This document shows, piece after piece, positions 41,153-51,251 of a DNA stretch of 64,000 nt. The stretch is from NCBI GenBank assembly GCA_036365145.1, contig JAEOAD010002762.1, positions 22,501 through 86,500 of the forward strand. Direction: 5' to 3'. The DNA comes from Orientallactaga sibirica (taxonomy: Eukaryota > Chordata > Mammalia > Rodentia > Dipodidae). The number at the start of each line of letters is the position of its first letter. The first letter of the stretch is position 1. Position numbers and translations under genes: made by a program. Under the pieces are notes generated by a model, which saw only the letters and a list, made by a program, of their open reading frames with translations, ran no database searches and was not told where the DNA came from.

Positions 41153-42623
41153 GTAAAGGGAGGCTGGCACCCCTCCCACCTCGGCCTCGAGCTGCCCTTG
41201 ACACAGCTGTTAGTGCTGAGGCTGAGGGTGGCCACCCAGGGCTCCTGTGGGTAAAGATACAAAAGGAAGGGTGAGAGTGGCTGTGGAGTCCAGGGAGCCA
41301 CGTGGTTTGGGGGCACTGTTGGCCCCTGGGCTTCCTGAGGCTGGTGGCACAGGTGGTACAAATACACTCTTGCCACATGGAGCAGAGATGGTTTGCAGTG
41401 GGGTGATGAGGGAGCGCAGGCTGTGAGAAGGATGCACAGTTTCTGGGGAACCTAAGGGTTTGATTGAGCTGGTGGCTGAGAACTCCCTGGAGATGCAGCA
41501 GGTCCAAGGAAGCCTGCCTCCCCATCTACAGCATACCGTGTGTACAGGTACCTGCAAGGCTGGCTGAGGTGTCCAGGAAACAGAGCAGATGGCAACCCAG
41601 CCAGCTGTACAAAGCAGAGACAAAAGCTGTAGGCAGACCAAATAGAACACTAGTCCTGCTGGGACAAAGGGACAATCTGAGGGCCTTGTGGCATGAAGCA
41701 ATGATTGTGTAGCCAGTAGCTCCCATTCTCTAAGCATTTCCTCCTGAGGCATGACCTCACTTGGCCCTCAGACCCTATCCATAGGTGAAGGCAGGGTAGA
41801 GTGCCATGAATGTAGAACAAGACGCGCTTCCCAGCTAAATGACAAGTGAAGTGGAATGTCTGAGCTGTCTGTCGAGTGCAGCCCCAGGGTCAGGAGGCCG
41901 GGAGGGCGTCTGAGATGGGCAACTCCGTGCCAGCGCTGCCTGGACGCTTCTGAAGGAGGTATTGTGATGTGGGCCATGGTCTCAAATACTTGAGTGGCCC
42001 ACTATCTTATCTTCCGAGCCACAGTGAACAACTGAGGAACTAGAGTCTTGGTGGGGACGAGGGTGGAATGATCTGTGGTCTTGGCGTTTCCCTGACCACT
42101 GCAAGAACCTCCTGTGTCTGGACACTGCCTGACCCAGTCAGGAAAGAAGCCACAAAGCATTCTGACCCGAGTTTGTGCAGGGAGATGTAAACAATGACGT
42201 ATAGGCTAAGGAGGGACAGAGCGGTCTTGTAGACTATAGGCCGAGCAAACTGGAGAAGGAGTCACCACCTGGGGCTGAGGTCAAAGCCCGGGGAAACATG
42301 CACCCCAGGCAAGGCTCATGAGGAGTTTGGTGCTTAGTAACCCCAGGAAGGTTCTAGTAGCTTCCTTATGCCTCGGGAGACAACCTTGAGACTGCCCACC
42401 CGCAGGGAGGAGAAAACATTAGCCCCAGTACTCAGATAGCTCCCTGAAGAGGGGATATTTGAGTTGAGAGCTAGGGGGTCGCTGGATAAGCACCGATGCT
42501 CCGGGTCTCAGTACCTAGAGTGGACCACAAGGGACCCCTGTCCTGCTTCCCACTCCTCCCAAGCTGGCTGGTGTGACCGCCACTCCCTGAGAAGGGGCTG
42601 CCTTCTTCCTTCCTTCTTTGCAG
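41153..42623. other. RET copy intron 2
   Basis: 1471 bp with GT...AG borders and no recognisable repeat or gene. The minus-strand frames (41031-41525, 41210-41752) have no family resemblance. A pyrimidine tract precedes the acceptor at 42600-42623. Confidence 0.75.
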
Positions 42624-42911
42624 ATGGTGGCTTGTCTTCACTCACCGTCTTCCTCCAAGTCTTCTTGGGACCCACAGTCTCGCGTGAGCGTGGGTGCCAG
42701 TGGCCACGCTGTGCCCGAGTGTACTTCTACATCAACAGCTCCTCCTTCCCAGCCTGCAACTCTCTCACACCCCGTGAACTCTGCTTCCCGGAAACAGATC
42801 TGTCCTTTCATATCAGAGAGAACAGGCCCCCTGGTACCTTCCACCATTTTCGCCTGCTGCCTGTTCAATTCCTTTGCCCCAACATCAGTGTGGCCTACAG
42901 GCTTTTGGAAG
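42624..42911 (+). pseudogene. RET: RET copy exon 3
   Basis: 288 nt, exactly the human length, between tttgcag and gtgagt. Fully open in the frame set by exon 2. It keeps the [18 protein letters not shown] and [10 protein letters not shown] motifs and the conserved cysteines (end of cadherin-like domain 1 and most of domain 2). Confidence 0.95.
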
Positions 42912-43170
42912 GTGAGTATCAGCCTTGTGGGGCCTGCTGCCTAGCAGGCACAGTGTCAAGTGCCCTTAGAGTTAGCCATGTGCCTTATTTTTCACCACTG
43001 TTTAACATTGCGGAAATATCTTTTGGGTACCTGCTATGGGCCAGGTACTGTTACAAGAGTTTGGGCTGGAAGTGTGAACAACAAGCTGATCCCCTGCCCT
43101 CATGAAGCTCCGAGTTCTCTGTGGGGAAGGAGCCTCCATGAGTATGTCAAGGAAACCCGGGGGCTATTGG

Positions 43171-43218
43171 AAGGAAGGAAGGAAGGAAGGAAGGGAGGAA
43201 GGAAGGAAGGAAGGAAAA
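43171..43218. repeat. (GGAA)n microsatellite
   Basis: Tandem aagg units, ending in an A-run. Confidence 0.95.
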
Positions 43219-44504
43219 AAAATCCAGGGGGCAAGGAGTGGTGGAGACTGCTGTCTTCAATAGAGCAGGTCAGAGCAAGGGCCACCAAGCAAGGTGAGCT
43301 GGTGGCAGACCTAGTCCCTCAGAGTGCTAAGATGGGGACCCTGCATGGCTGAAGGGCAGTAATCCACTGGTGAGAGCAGAAGCCAGTGGGGACAGGGTAG
43401 TTCCACATCTGGAGGCATTGTAGGCCATTGCCCACTGAAGGACATGGGCTGCTATGGAGCACAAGAGTCATGGGTGAAAGGATCTGACTTACCTTGAAGA
43501 GGTTTAAACTCCTCTGCTGGACGTGGTTTAGTGTCACAGGGTGGACAGCAGGGAGACCAGAGGTGCCAGGAGAGACGCCTGAATGGAAGGATGGGCTTGA
43601 GATGTGGCTGGAATTTGCACGCTCTTAAGGAGACCAGGCTGGATTTTCCCTGAGGTAGATGTGAGGCATTCAGCCCAATCCAGGGTTGCTCTGTTTCATT
43701 TTCAGCAAGCACAGCTGACCTTGCTGAGAGCCTGCCCTGAGGGAGCTGAGTGGGATTGCAAAAGGCAGCTGTGGCCACACGAACGTGCCACTGAACCATT
43801 TTAAAGTTCGACACTTGGGACTCTGTGGGGTCTCTAGGGCTCAGGGCAGGGAGTGCAGGCTGGATTCACACTAGAGGTATTGAGTACAAATATGATCATT
43901 GGCATCTAAAGAGGAGACAGATGCCTTCACTCCACTCGTAGTCTCTTGAGACACACATTCGTCTTTCCCCAGGGCATGAGGTCAATGTCTAGGAACAAGA
44001 CACGTTGGCAATGGTTTTGCATCCTGCCCTTTCTCACTTAAAACTTTAAAAATACCTTCTGCATGTTTTCTGTAATCATAAAGGTAGAAGGAAAGAGCTT
44101 CTGAAAAGCGTCTCCCAGTTGTAATTCACTTGTATTGAGCCATCTGGGCGGATCTTCCAGCCAGCATTCAGCACCCTCATTTCAGGGGTTCTGTTAGGAG
44201 GGCTAAGTGAGAAGAGCTTCACCCCCCCCCCCTGCCTTGCAGGTCACTCTACAGAGCTGGTTATGGTGCTAGGCACTGCAGCCTTCATCCTGTCTGCTGG
44301 AGAGGAAACGGAGGCACCAAGAGGCACTACAACTAGTCTCAGATTACATAGCCAGGAGAGGTAGACAGCAGGAATGTAAACCTCACTTTCAGAAATGCCT
44401 GTGTTGGCATAAAATCATACCCCAGATATCTACTCTTTGTTTTCAAGTCATAGAACTTTGGCATTGTTTCTCACATTTTTTTTTTTTTGAGGCAAGCCCT
44501 ACAG

Positions 44505-44778
44505 ACTGGCTTTTTTTTTTTTTTTATGAGAGAGAGAGAGAGAGAGAGAGTGGAGAGAACAAGAGAGAGGAGAAGAAAGGAGAGAAAATTAGTACACCAG
44601 GGCCTTTAGCCACTATAATCAAACTCCATATGCATGTGCCACCTTGTGCACATGTGCAACCTTGTGTGCTTCCATCACCTTGTGCCTCTGGCTTATGAGC
44701 GGTCTGGAGAGTCAAACATGGGTCCCTTAGGTTTCACAGGCAAATGCCTTAACTGCTCAGCCATCCCTCTAACCCTCA
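44505..44778 (-). repeat. tRNA-derived SINE, long variant
   Basis: Minus-strand SINE with (GA)n at 44529-44550 and the same body extension ('gtgcaaccttgtgtgcttcc...') as the copy at 38088. Confidence 0.88.
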
Positions 44779-45235
44779 CATATTTTTTAAATGAGCAATT
44801 GCTGCTCCTGCAACTTAAAAACTACCAGCATGTTCTTGGTGCTAGATCCCTGGGTCTGTATCCTCTGCACACATTTTGAGCCACACATATCCACACAAGC
44901 TCACTCCAGAGGTGGGGAGGCCCAGGCCCTTGGTGATCAGAGAAGAGGCCTTCCTGGGCCTTCTCTGTTGACTCGTCCACCCCATCAACATAAGTGAGGA
45001 CTGCAGCCACAGAAAGTAGCAATTACACCCCACTGCACATGTGCATGGAGTACTGGGAACCCATCCTGGTGGGGCCAGGAGAGGGATACATGGGGCCTGG
45101 CCAGTATGCCAGAGCTTTCACTGCAGAGCTGTCTCCCATTTTGCCATTCGACTCTAGGTGAACCCTTGAGAAAGGCAGATCACACTACCTCTCCACCCCT
45201 GTAGTCCCATGTGGTTCCCATCTGCTGGGTGACAG

Positions 45236-45476
45236 GTGAGAGACTGCCCTTCCACTGTGATGCGGTCAGCCTGGAGGTGAGCACTCGCTGGGCCCTGACC
45301 GTGAACTGCAGGAGAAGTACAATCTGGTGACCCAGTGCACAGTGCACACTGGTGCCCGTGAGGAAAAGGTGATGGTGCCCGTCCCTGTGACCGTGTACGA
45401 CGAGGATGACTCGGCTCCCACCTTCCCTGGAGGTGTGAACACTGCCAATGCTGTGGTGGAGTATAAACGAAAGGAG
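45236..45476 (+). pseudogene. RET: RET copy exon 4, frameshifted
   Basis: 241 nt compared with 242 in human RET. One G is missing at about 45298 (tgggccctgaccgtgaac), shifting the frame so that a TGA is met at 45328-45330. Downstream the original frame is still recognisable ([17 protein letters not shown], a calcium-binding linker motif of cadherin-like domains). The acceptor acag and donor gt are kept. Confidence 0.93.
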
Positions 45477-45851
45477 GTTTGTCCACACATGCACTTGGTT
45501 TCTGCTCTGCTCTGCCCTGCCCTGCCCTGCCCCTACACCTGTTTGGTGTCCATCTCTGCCAACAGTTTATACCTTGCTATATTTAACCATCCATTTTGTT
45601 ACTCAGTGTAGCTTCTTTAGACATCCCAGGTGCAGGTTTGCTTGAGGGAGTAGGTAGGGATGGGAGGAAATGACCTGGTTGGTCAACTTTAGAGTGACCC
45701 TGGAGGGGCTGGTAAACTGAGATCCAAGCTGCCCTGTGGCTTTCCTGACAGCTGCTACTGGTTTGGTGTACAGAAGATGCTTGGCTATTTACTGTATACT
45801 TAAAAAAATTATCTTTATTTATTTGAAAAAGAGATACAGAAATAGGCAGGT

Positions 45852-45887
<36 letters not shown>

Positions 45888-46411
45888 ATGGGTGTGCCAG
45901 GGCCTCCAGCCACTGCAAATGAACTCCAGATGCATGCGCCCCCTTGTGCATCTGGCTTACATGGATCCTGGGGAGTCAAACCTGGGTCCTTTGGCTTTAC
46001 AGGCAAGCACCTTAAGCTCTAAACAATCTTGCCAGACCCGTAATGTTGACTTTTGAACTGGTCTTCACCTTGGGTGTCCTCCAGTTTCCCCAGGAGAGAG
46101 TAAAGGTGCTTTTTCTTGGCTGTAGGGACCTGAACAAGACTGTTAGTGCAGAGCCTGAGCTTCTGCTCTCATTCTCCTTGTGGGATATCTGTAGGCACCT
46201 GTCATACTTGCTGGGCAAGTGAATAATGGCCCTGGGAAAGTGACTGTGTCCAGCTGTCCACTGATCCCTTGAGGAACAACATTTTGACCCAGTCCATCTG
46301 CCCCCAGGACTGGTTCTGACTACACACACCTGGTCCAGCTGTGGACTGTAGAGTGGGGTTTTTGGCCTCTTGTGGGTACTTGCTCTGACTGGCACTCTCT
46401 GTAACCTGTAG
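45477..46411. other. RET copy intron 4
   Basis: 935 bp with a minus-strand tRNA-type SINE at 45800-46035 ((GA)n at 45855-45888). No gene seen. Confidence 0.75.
45800..46035 (-). repeat. tRNA-derived SINE
   Basis: Minus-strand SINE with its head at 46010-46035 diverged (aaacaatcttgccag). Confidence 0.88.
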
Positions 46412-46606
46412 AGCACTGTGGTGCCACTCTGCGTGTGTTTGATGCAGATGTGATGCCTATATATGGGGATCTGGGGAGGTGGTACACCATCACACTGTGC
46501 ACGGAGGACCCCTGGGTCCAGCAGACCTTCCGGGTGGAGCATTCGTTCAATGAGACTTTGGCCCAGGCTAACGGCAGCTTCGTGTGGGCAACTATGCTTG
46601 ACTACA
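46412..46606 (+). pseudogene. RET: RET copy exon 5, frameshifted
   Basis: 195 nt compared with 196 in human RET. One G is missing near the start (gtggtgccactctg). QQTFRVEH and [10 protein letters not shown] remain recognisable. Borders are tgtag and gtaagt. Confidence 0.93.
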
Positions 46607-47356
46607 GTAAGTGGCCAGTGGCATGTATGGAATGTCTTCCCAGGATTTCAGAGCTTGCTAAGTTTACCTCTCCTATGGCCATGTCACATGTACATGCACA
46701 CACACACACATGCTATATGAAAACTCTACACACTCACTGTACACATGCCACATACTGAAACATACTGTGCAGGCCATACCCATCCCATATACCACACAGA
46801 AACTCTGCATGTATAAATACAACACATCCATGAATACAAAACCCATAAGCACCCTGTCCACACCCCCCTTCACACATGCCTCGCTATACATGCACACCCT
46901 GTAAATACTCACGTGCCACTCACACACTGTGTGTAAACACACTACACCCATCAAAGTACCAATATACCCTATGTGCATATCAAATAATCTTAGGACACAC
47001 ACTTCCACTACCATACACACCCTATAAGTGTACCACACACATACCATGTGCATTCCCTCCCTCCCTCCTTTTCTCCCTCCTTCCCTTCCTTCTTTTCTCC
47101 CTTCCTCCCTCCCTTCCTGCCTCTCTCTTCTTCAGTTAAGAAATACTTGCAGAGGTCTAGGTTAGTCAGATTTAAATACCAGTTCTAACTAGGGTTAGGG
47201 CTACCTATTAGACCTATTCTCTTTTACACATGTAAAAGTCGAAGTTTGCATGTGGGTGCAGTACTGTGTATAGTGGGGGAGAAGGGTGGAGCTGTGGCCT
47301 GGGGAGTGGTCCTGAACCATAGTAGTTGACAGTCACCATCATGTCCCCATTCACAG
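46607..47356. other. RET copy intron 5 with CA-rich and CCTT repeats
   Basis: 46690-47050 is rich in cacac and 'cataccaca'-type motifs. 47055-47130 is a (CCCT/CCTT)n tract. No gene seen. Confidence 0.75.
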
Positions 47357-47560
47357 AGCTGGTTCTCAACCGGAGCATCCCCATCTCAGAGAGCTAAGTC
47401 CTGCAGCTTGTGGTCCTGGTCAATGACTCCAACTTCCAGGGCCTGGGGTCAAGTGTCGTCTTCCTTCCTTCATTTCAATGTGTTTGTGCTGCCTGTCAGC
47501 CTGCACCTGCCCAGCACCTACTCCTTCTCCATGAGCAGAAGGGCCCACCGCTACGCCCAG
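47357..47560 (+). pseudogene. RET: RET copy exon 6, stop and frameshift
   Basis: 204 nt compared with 200 in human RET. A TAA replaces a codon at 47395-47397 (gagagctaagtc), and a net 4-nt gain follows near 47455-47475 (ttccttccttc). [22 protein letters not shown] and [13 protein letters not shown] are recognisable. The donor gtgagc is kept, but no exon 7 follows. Confidence 0.93.
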
Positions 47561-48018
47561 GTGAGCCCGGAGCCCTCGACATGCCTGGGGGCTAGGGGCC
47601 CTAAGGGTGGGGCACTCCAGGACAGTGTAGGCAAAGCTAAAATGAATGACACCCTTCCCCTAGCCCACCAGTGTCTATGTCACCCTTTTCCTAGGCCACC
47701 AGTGTGGAGTAGCCCAGGTGGAGCCATGGACATACGGCCAGGAGGCAGCGGTTGGAGTTACAGAGGAGGCCGAGAAGAGCTACTTTGAGAACCCGACACC
47801 CCCTTCTATGTAGAGCTCCAGTCCCGCTACAGAGTTCATTGTGCCCCTCTGTTTTTGCCACCTTCCTTCTTGATATCTTTAAAACATGCTTTGATTCGTA
47901 AGAGAGCACTGCCAGGTAACCCTACTGCCTACTTAGAAAGACATGAGCAAAGTGGGTGGCCAGGACCATTGGTCTTGTGCGAGGGGCCAATGCCAGAGAC
48001 CACGAGCAGCATAACAGC
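47561..48018. other. Unassigned sequence between RET exon 6 and the right arm
   Basis: The beginning is probably RET intron 6. 47700-47900 has a coding-like look: a frame reading [20 protein letters not shown], then a frame change to FYVELQSRYRV, ending in a possible donor, ccag|gtaacc, at 47916. I do not recognise the protein, and it is not RET exon 7. 47933-48018 is unrelated to BCL2L1 and stops at the arm boundary. Confidence 0.45.
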
Positions 48019-48601
48019 CTGGGGCCTCAGTCCTGTTCTCTTCGACATCACTAAACTGACTCCAGCTGTATCCCTTCTGCAAAAACTTGTAGGAGAGAAA
48101 GTCAACCACCAGCTCCCAGTTGCTCTGAGACATTTTTATAATATGGATGTGCTCAACCAGTCCAGTGTCCGAAACACCTGCTCACTCACTGGGTCTGGTC
48201 TATGCGTAGTGATTCCCTTCCAAGATCCAAAGCCAAGGTAATGTTATGCCATTGGGGACCACATGCCCCCCTTCATGGACCTGGTGGCTCCCACATGCGA
48301 GGACTCTTCGTGGCTGAGTTGAGTGCCCGGACCTGGTCCAGCCTACCTGGCTGAACAGCTCATGCTGTGTCTCCTGAACAAGCAAGCCAGCTTTAGTTTA
48401 CTCTGAAGAGACCGGAGGAACTAGCAACCTCAGTCACTTCTGGTGCTGTGCCAGCACATGGAAGCCAGAGACGCAAGAGGAGTGCTGCTTTGAAAAACTG
48501 GACCTGAGACGTGGGAGAGGGCGCCCCCTGGTGGGAGGTCCGGGTAGTCCAGAATAGCCGAGAAGCAATGTTCACATTCCATTCATTGAATCCTGCTTCA
48601 T

Positions 48602-48632
<31 letters not shown>

Positions 48633-48640
48633 GATACAGA
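48019..48640 (-). pseudogene. BCL2L1: BCL2L1 retropseudogene, truncated right-arm copy
   Basis: The minus strand carries the BCL2L1 5'UTR and then ATG at 48131-48133 and 38 codons (MSQSNWELVVDFLSYK..). Homology to the left copy stops at 48019, where unrelated sequence continues. The codon after YSWSQFSDV is E, as in human, whereas the left copy has K, so this copy is ancestral at that site. Only the BH4 region is present, so it cannot encode Bcl-xL. The 5' limit (a CATC repeat at 48598-48630) is approximate. Confidence 0.92.
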
Positions 48641-48663
48641 AAAAGGCACTTTTGGTTTTTTAT

Positions 48664-48806
48664 CTTCCCCTTCGAGGTAGGGTTTCACTCTAGCCCAGGC
48701 TGACCTGGAATTCACTAAGTAGTCTCAAGCTGGCATGGGGCTCATGATGATCCTCCTTCCTCAGCCTCCTAAGTGCTCCCAAGGTGTGCACCATCATGCC
48801 CGGCTA
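48664..48806 (-). repeat. B1-like SINE (partner of 5381-5520)
   Basis: Minus-strand B1 at the mirrored position in the arm. Confidence 0.9.
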
Positions 48807-49453
48807 CTTCAACTTCTTTGTACGCTTATTTTCTTGGTTGCTTAGTATCAGCATTAAGGGGCTATGGACTAAGTATCACTGTACAACTCCAATTGTTTTC
48901 AGTTTCTCTGGTACATTTTGGTAGATGACCAAGCCATGGATTTGGTGTTCCCACCTCTCTTCTCATTCCTTTCTGGAAAGAGTTTAGACGGCTAGGGAAA
49001 GATATTTGAAGCTTTCTGATCCAATATAAATGAACTCTGTGGTAGGTAAATAAGTTTCTTTTCTTTGCTCGTCTTGGGTCTTTTAGTGAATAGTGCTTCT
49101 CAAATAAGTTTATAAATATTCCCCAAGAGGCAAGAAGACTATTAAGCTCCTAGGAGGTGTGCCATTAGTGCTTAGTGTGGTGACTGAGCAAAGACAAAAG
49201 GCACCATTCGGTCTCAAGGTTTCATACAATTTTCTGGAAAGTTTTGAAGGCTATAGCCAGGAACACAATACTGAGGGCTGCATTAGTGAAGTGCAGACAT
49301 AGCTCCAGAGATCAAGTTTGACAATCGCTTCACTGCACAAACTTATTTTGGATGGGCGTAGAATGGGGTTTTTAGCTTGTTTTGCTGCCAATTATAGCAT
49401 ATGCTTCTATTAAATAACTCAGAAAGCCCAGAGTTATTCAACCTCAGTAAAAC
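48807..49453. other. Single-copy arm sequence, no gene seen
   Basis: Reverse complement of about 4733-5380, with only scattered differences. Confidence 0.65.
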
Positions 49454-49501
<48 letters not shown>

Positions 49502-49650
49502 TTTTTCGAGGTAGGGACTTACTCTAGCTCAGGCTGACCTGGAATTCACTAGGTAGTCTCAGGGTGGCCTTGAACTCACGGTGATCCTCCTACCTCTGCC
49601 TCCCGAGTGCTGGGACTTAAGGTGTGCACCACCAGGCCCGGCTCTCACTA
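49454..49650 (-). repeat. (TG)n tract and B1-like SINE (partner of 4562-4732)
   Basis: The TG repeat at 49455-49500 is about twice as long as the CA repeat in the left arm. B1 follows at 49501-49650. Confidence 0.92.
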
Positions 49651-49654
49651 AACC

Positions 49655-50364
49655 TTTTTTTTTTTTTTGGTGATGCGGCGTCTCCATCTAGAGCTCCATA
49701 CAGATGGATGGAAGAAATGAAGGATGGAACAATGGGCTGGCGGGCCTCAGCGGCCCTGCACCTGCAGAGGGCCGGCTGCATGCCCGGGCTCCCAGGGAAG
49801 TGGCTGTCGGGAGGAACGGATAGGCGTCCCCAACAACTTGCGGTTGGCGCCTGGCTGGGGAACCCTCCGCTGACGTGGTCGGGGAGAACCAGTTGAATGA
49901 TGTCACCAAGGCCGTCAGAGCCCAGGCCCGGGAGATGGGAGCTGGAAGCCGCAGCAGCCTTGGCTGCGGGCGGCCTGGGGCAGCAGCCCATGCTCCTTCC
50001 CGAGGACGGACACCGGACCCGAGAATTGTTCACCAATGCCACCGGCACCTGGCAGCCCCCTCCCAGGTGGGCTGCGCCACCAGGTGTCCCATCCCGGCGG
50101 CCTATCGGTGTGTCCGGGGACAGGTGGCCGCGCGTCTCGGTCACCGCTCTCTCTTATCTCACAAGGTGCAGGTGGCTGGTACAGGGGACATGCCGCCCGT
50201 GCCGTGCCGGAGCCCCAGGAGCTCTGGGCCCCCGCCGACACGCCCGTCAGCTGCATCGCTCCCGCCTGCCACAGACGCCAGCAGGCCTAGGTGACACCGA
50301 GCTGCTGGCTGAGGGCGACAGGCGGCGGTGGCGCTGGAAATGGTGGCGGCCGTGAGCGACTGAC
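49655..50364 (-). pseudogene. Unidentified GC-rich processed retrocopy (right copy)
   Basis: Mirror of 3849-4555. The poly(A) appears as a T-run at 49655-49668. Open frames here (49617-50144 minus, 49897-50355 plus) differ from the left copy because of indels, which speaks against conserved coding. The flanking repeat has changed on one side (aaacc instead of aaaac). Confidence 0.65.
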
Positions 50365-50637
50365 CTAAAACTTTTAAGAAACATTTTTGCTTCCCGTCTA
50401 CCTCATAATCTAAAATTCTGCTTCACAAATTCCCTAACTCTAGACTGAAAGCCTTCTCTAATAACCATCAGCCATTCTCTTTAGGGGTTATTGCAACTGG
50501 ATCTTCAAAATATATTTTTTCCCACATGCTCCCATGCTTTGCATGTGATAACCCAGTTATGGCTTTAGTTTCTTTGATTTGTCTCAAAGACCTCCTATTT
50601 GTAAACAAAAGACTTTACTAATAGCAGAGAATTTCTT

Positions 50638-50807
50638 TTTTTAATATATATTTTTTTTTATTTATATTATTTTGATTTTACATTCATAGTAAAGGTTCCA
50701 TTGTCCTCCTCCCTGTCCTCCCTCTTTCAAAGGGACCCTTGTCAATGGGGAATGTGGGTCAAGCATTGTGAGGTTAGTTAAGAGTTCTGGGGGGTTGGCC
50801 CCAGTCT
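50638..50807 (-). mobile_element. 5'-truncated L1 insertion, right arm only
   Basis: A 170-bp insert starting with a T-run is flanked by a 15-bp target duplication, agcagagaatttctt (50623-50637 and 50808-50822). The left arm has a single uninterrupted copy of this site at about 3574-3588. The insert resembles an L1 3' end of a different family from the one in RET intron 1. Confidence 0.93.
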
Positions 50808-50984
50808 AGCAGAGAATTTCTTATTGCCGTGGTGCCACCTTCTGGTGTTCCATTATAGGAACAAACTATTTGTAGCTAAAATACCCAGGTTTTTGGAGAG
50901 TCCTATTGAGTTTTGGCTTTATAAAGTCTCCAACTTCACTATGTGTGTGTGTGGTGTGTGTGTGTGGTTTTTCGAGGTAGGGTC

Positions 50985-51200
50985 TCACTCAAGCTGGTTC
51001 CAATCTCCAGCAGTTCCAATCTCCAGGTACCATGTTTAACCAGACGCAAAGTGACGCAAGGGTGCAATGCCCCACATGACCACAAGGGGGCACACGAATC
51101 AAGAATTCTTCTCAGCAGCTGAGACGCTACTGGCATGCCCATCTCTACCTGTCTTCTTCTCTCTCTCTTTCTCTCTCTGTGTGTGTGTCTCTCTCCAAAA

Positions 51201-51251
<51 letters not shown>

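Larger units (their letters stand above)
42912..45235. other. RET copy intron 3
   Basis: 2324 bp. It contains a MIR-like fragment (about 43000-43110, 'gggtacctgctatgggccaggtac', 'ccctgccctcatgaagctc'), a (GGAA)n repeat (43171-43218), a second MIR-like fragment (about 44265-44370) and a SINE (44505-44778). No gene seen. Confidence 0.7.
19345..47560 (+). pseudogene. RET: Partial, unprocessed RET duplicate (exons 1-6)
   Basis: RET is the receptor tyrosine kinase for GDNF-family ligands. This copy carries exons encoding the signal peptide and the first three cadherin-like domains. Exons lie at 19370-19442, 40889-41152, 42624-42911, 45236-45476, 46412-46606 and 47357-47560, with AG and GT at the intron borders, so it arose by DNA duplication and not through mRNA. 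Exons 1-3 are open and of expected length. Exon 4 lacks 1 nt, exon 5 lacks 1 nt, and exon 6 has a TAA plus a 4-nt gain. Exons 7 onward (rest of ectodomain, membrane segment, kinase) and the upstream GC-rich promoter are absent. Four separate lesions argue against simple sequencing error. An alternative is the true RET locus, misassembled. Confidence 0.9.

Noticed and set aside
41210..41752. A 180-codon minus-strand frame beside RET exon 2
   Set aside because: It lies mostly in RET intron 2, has no family resemblance, and overlaps other open frames in GC-rich sequence.
42464..43105. A 213-codon plus-strand frame
   Set aside because: Only 42624-42911 is real coding sequence (RET exon 3). The rest is intron read through both splice sites.
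46673..47053. A 126-codon minus-strand frame rich in Cys, Val and Tyr
   Set aside because: It is a translation of CA/TG-rich low-complexity DNA in RET intron 5.
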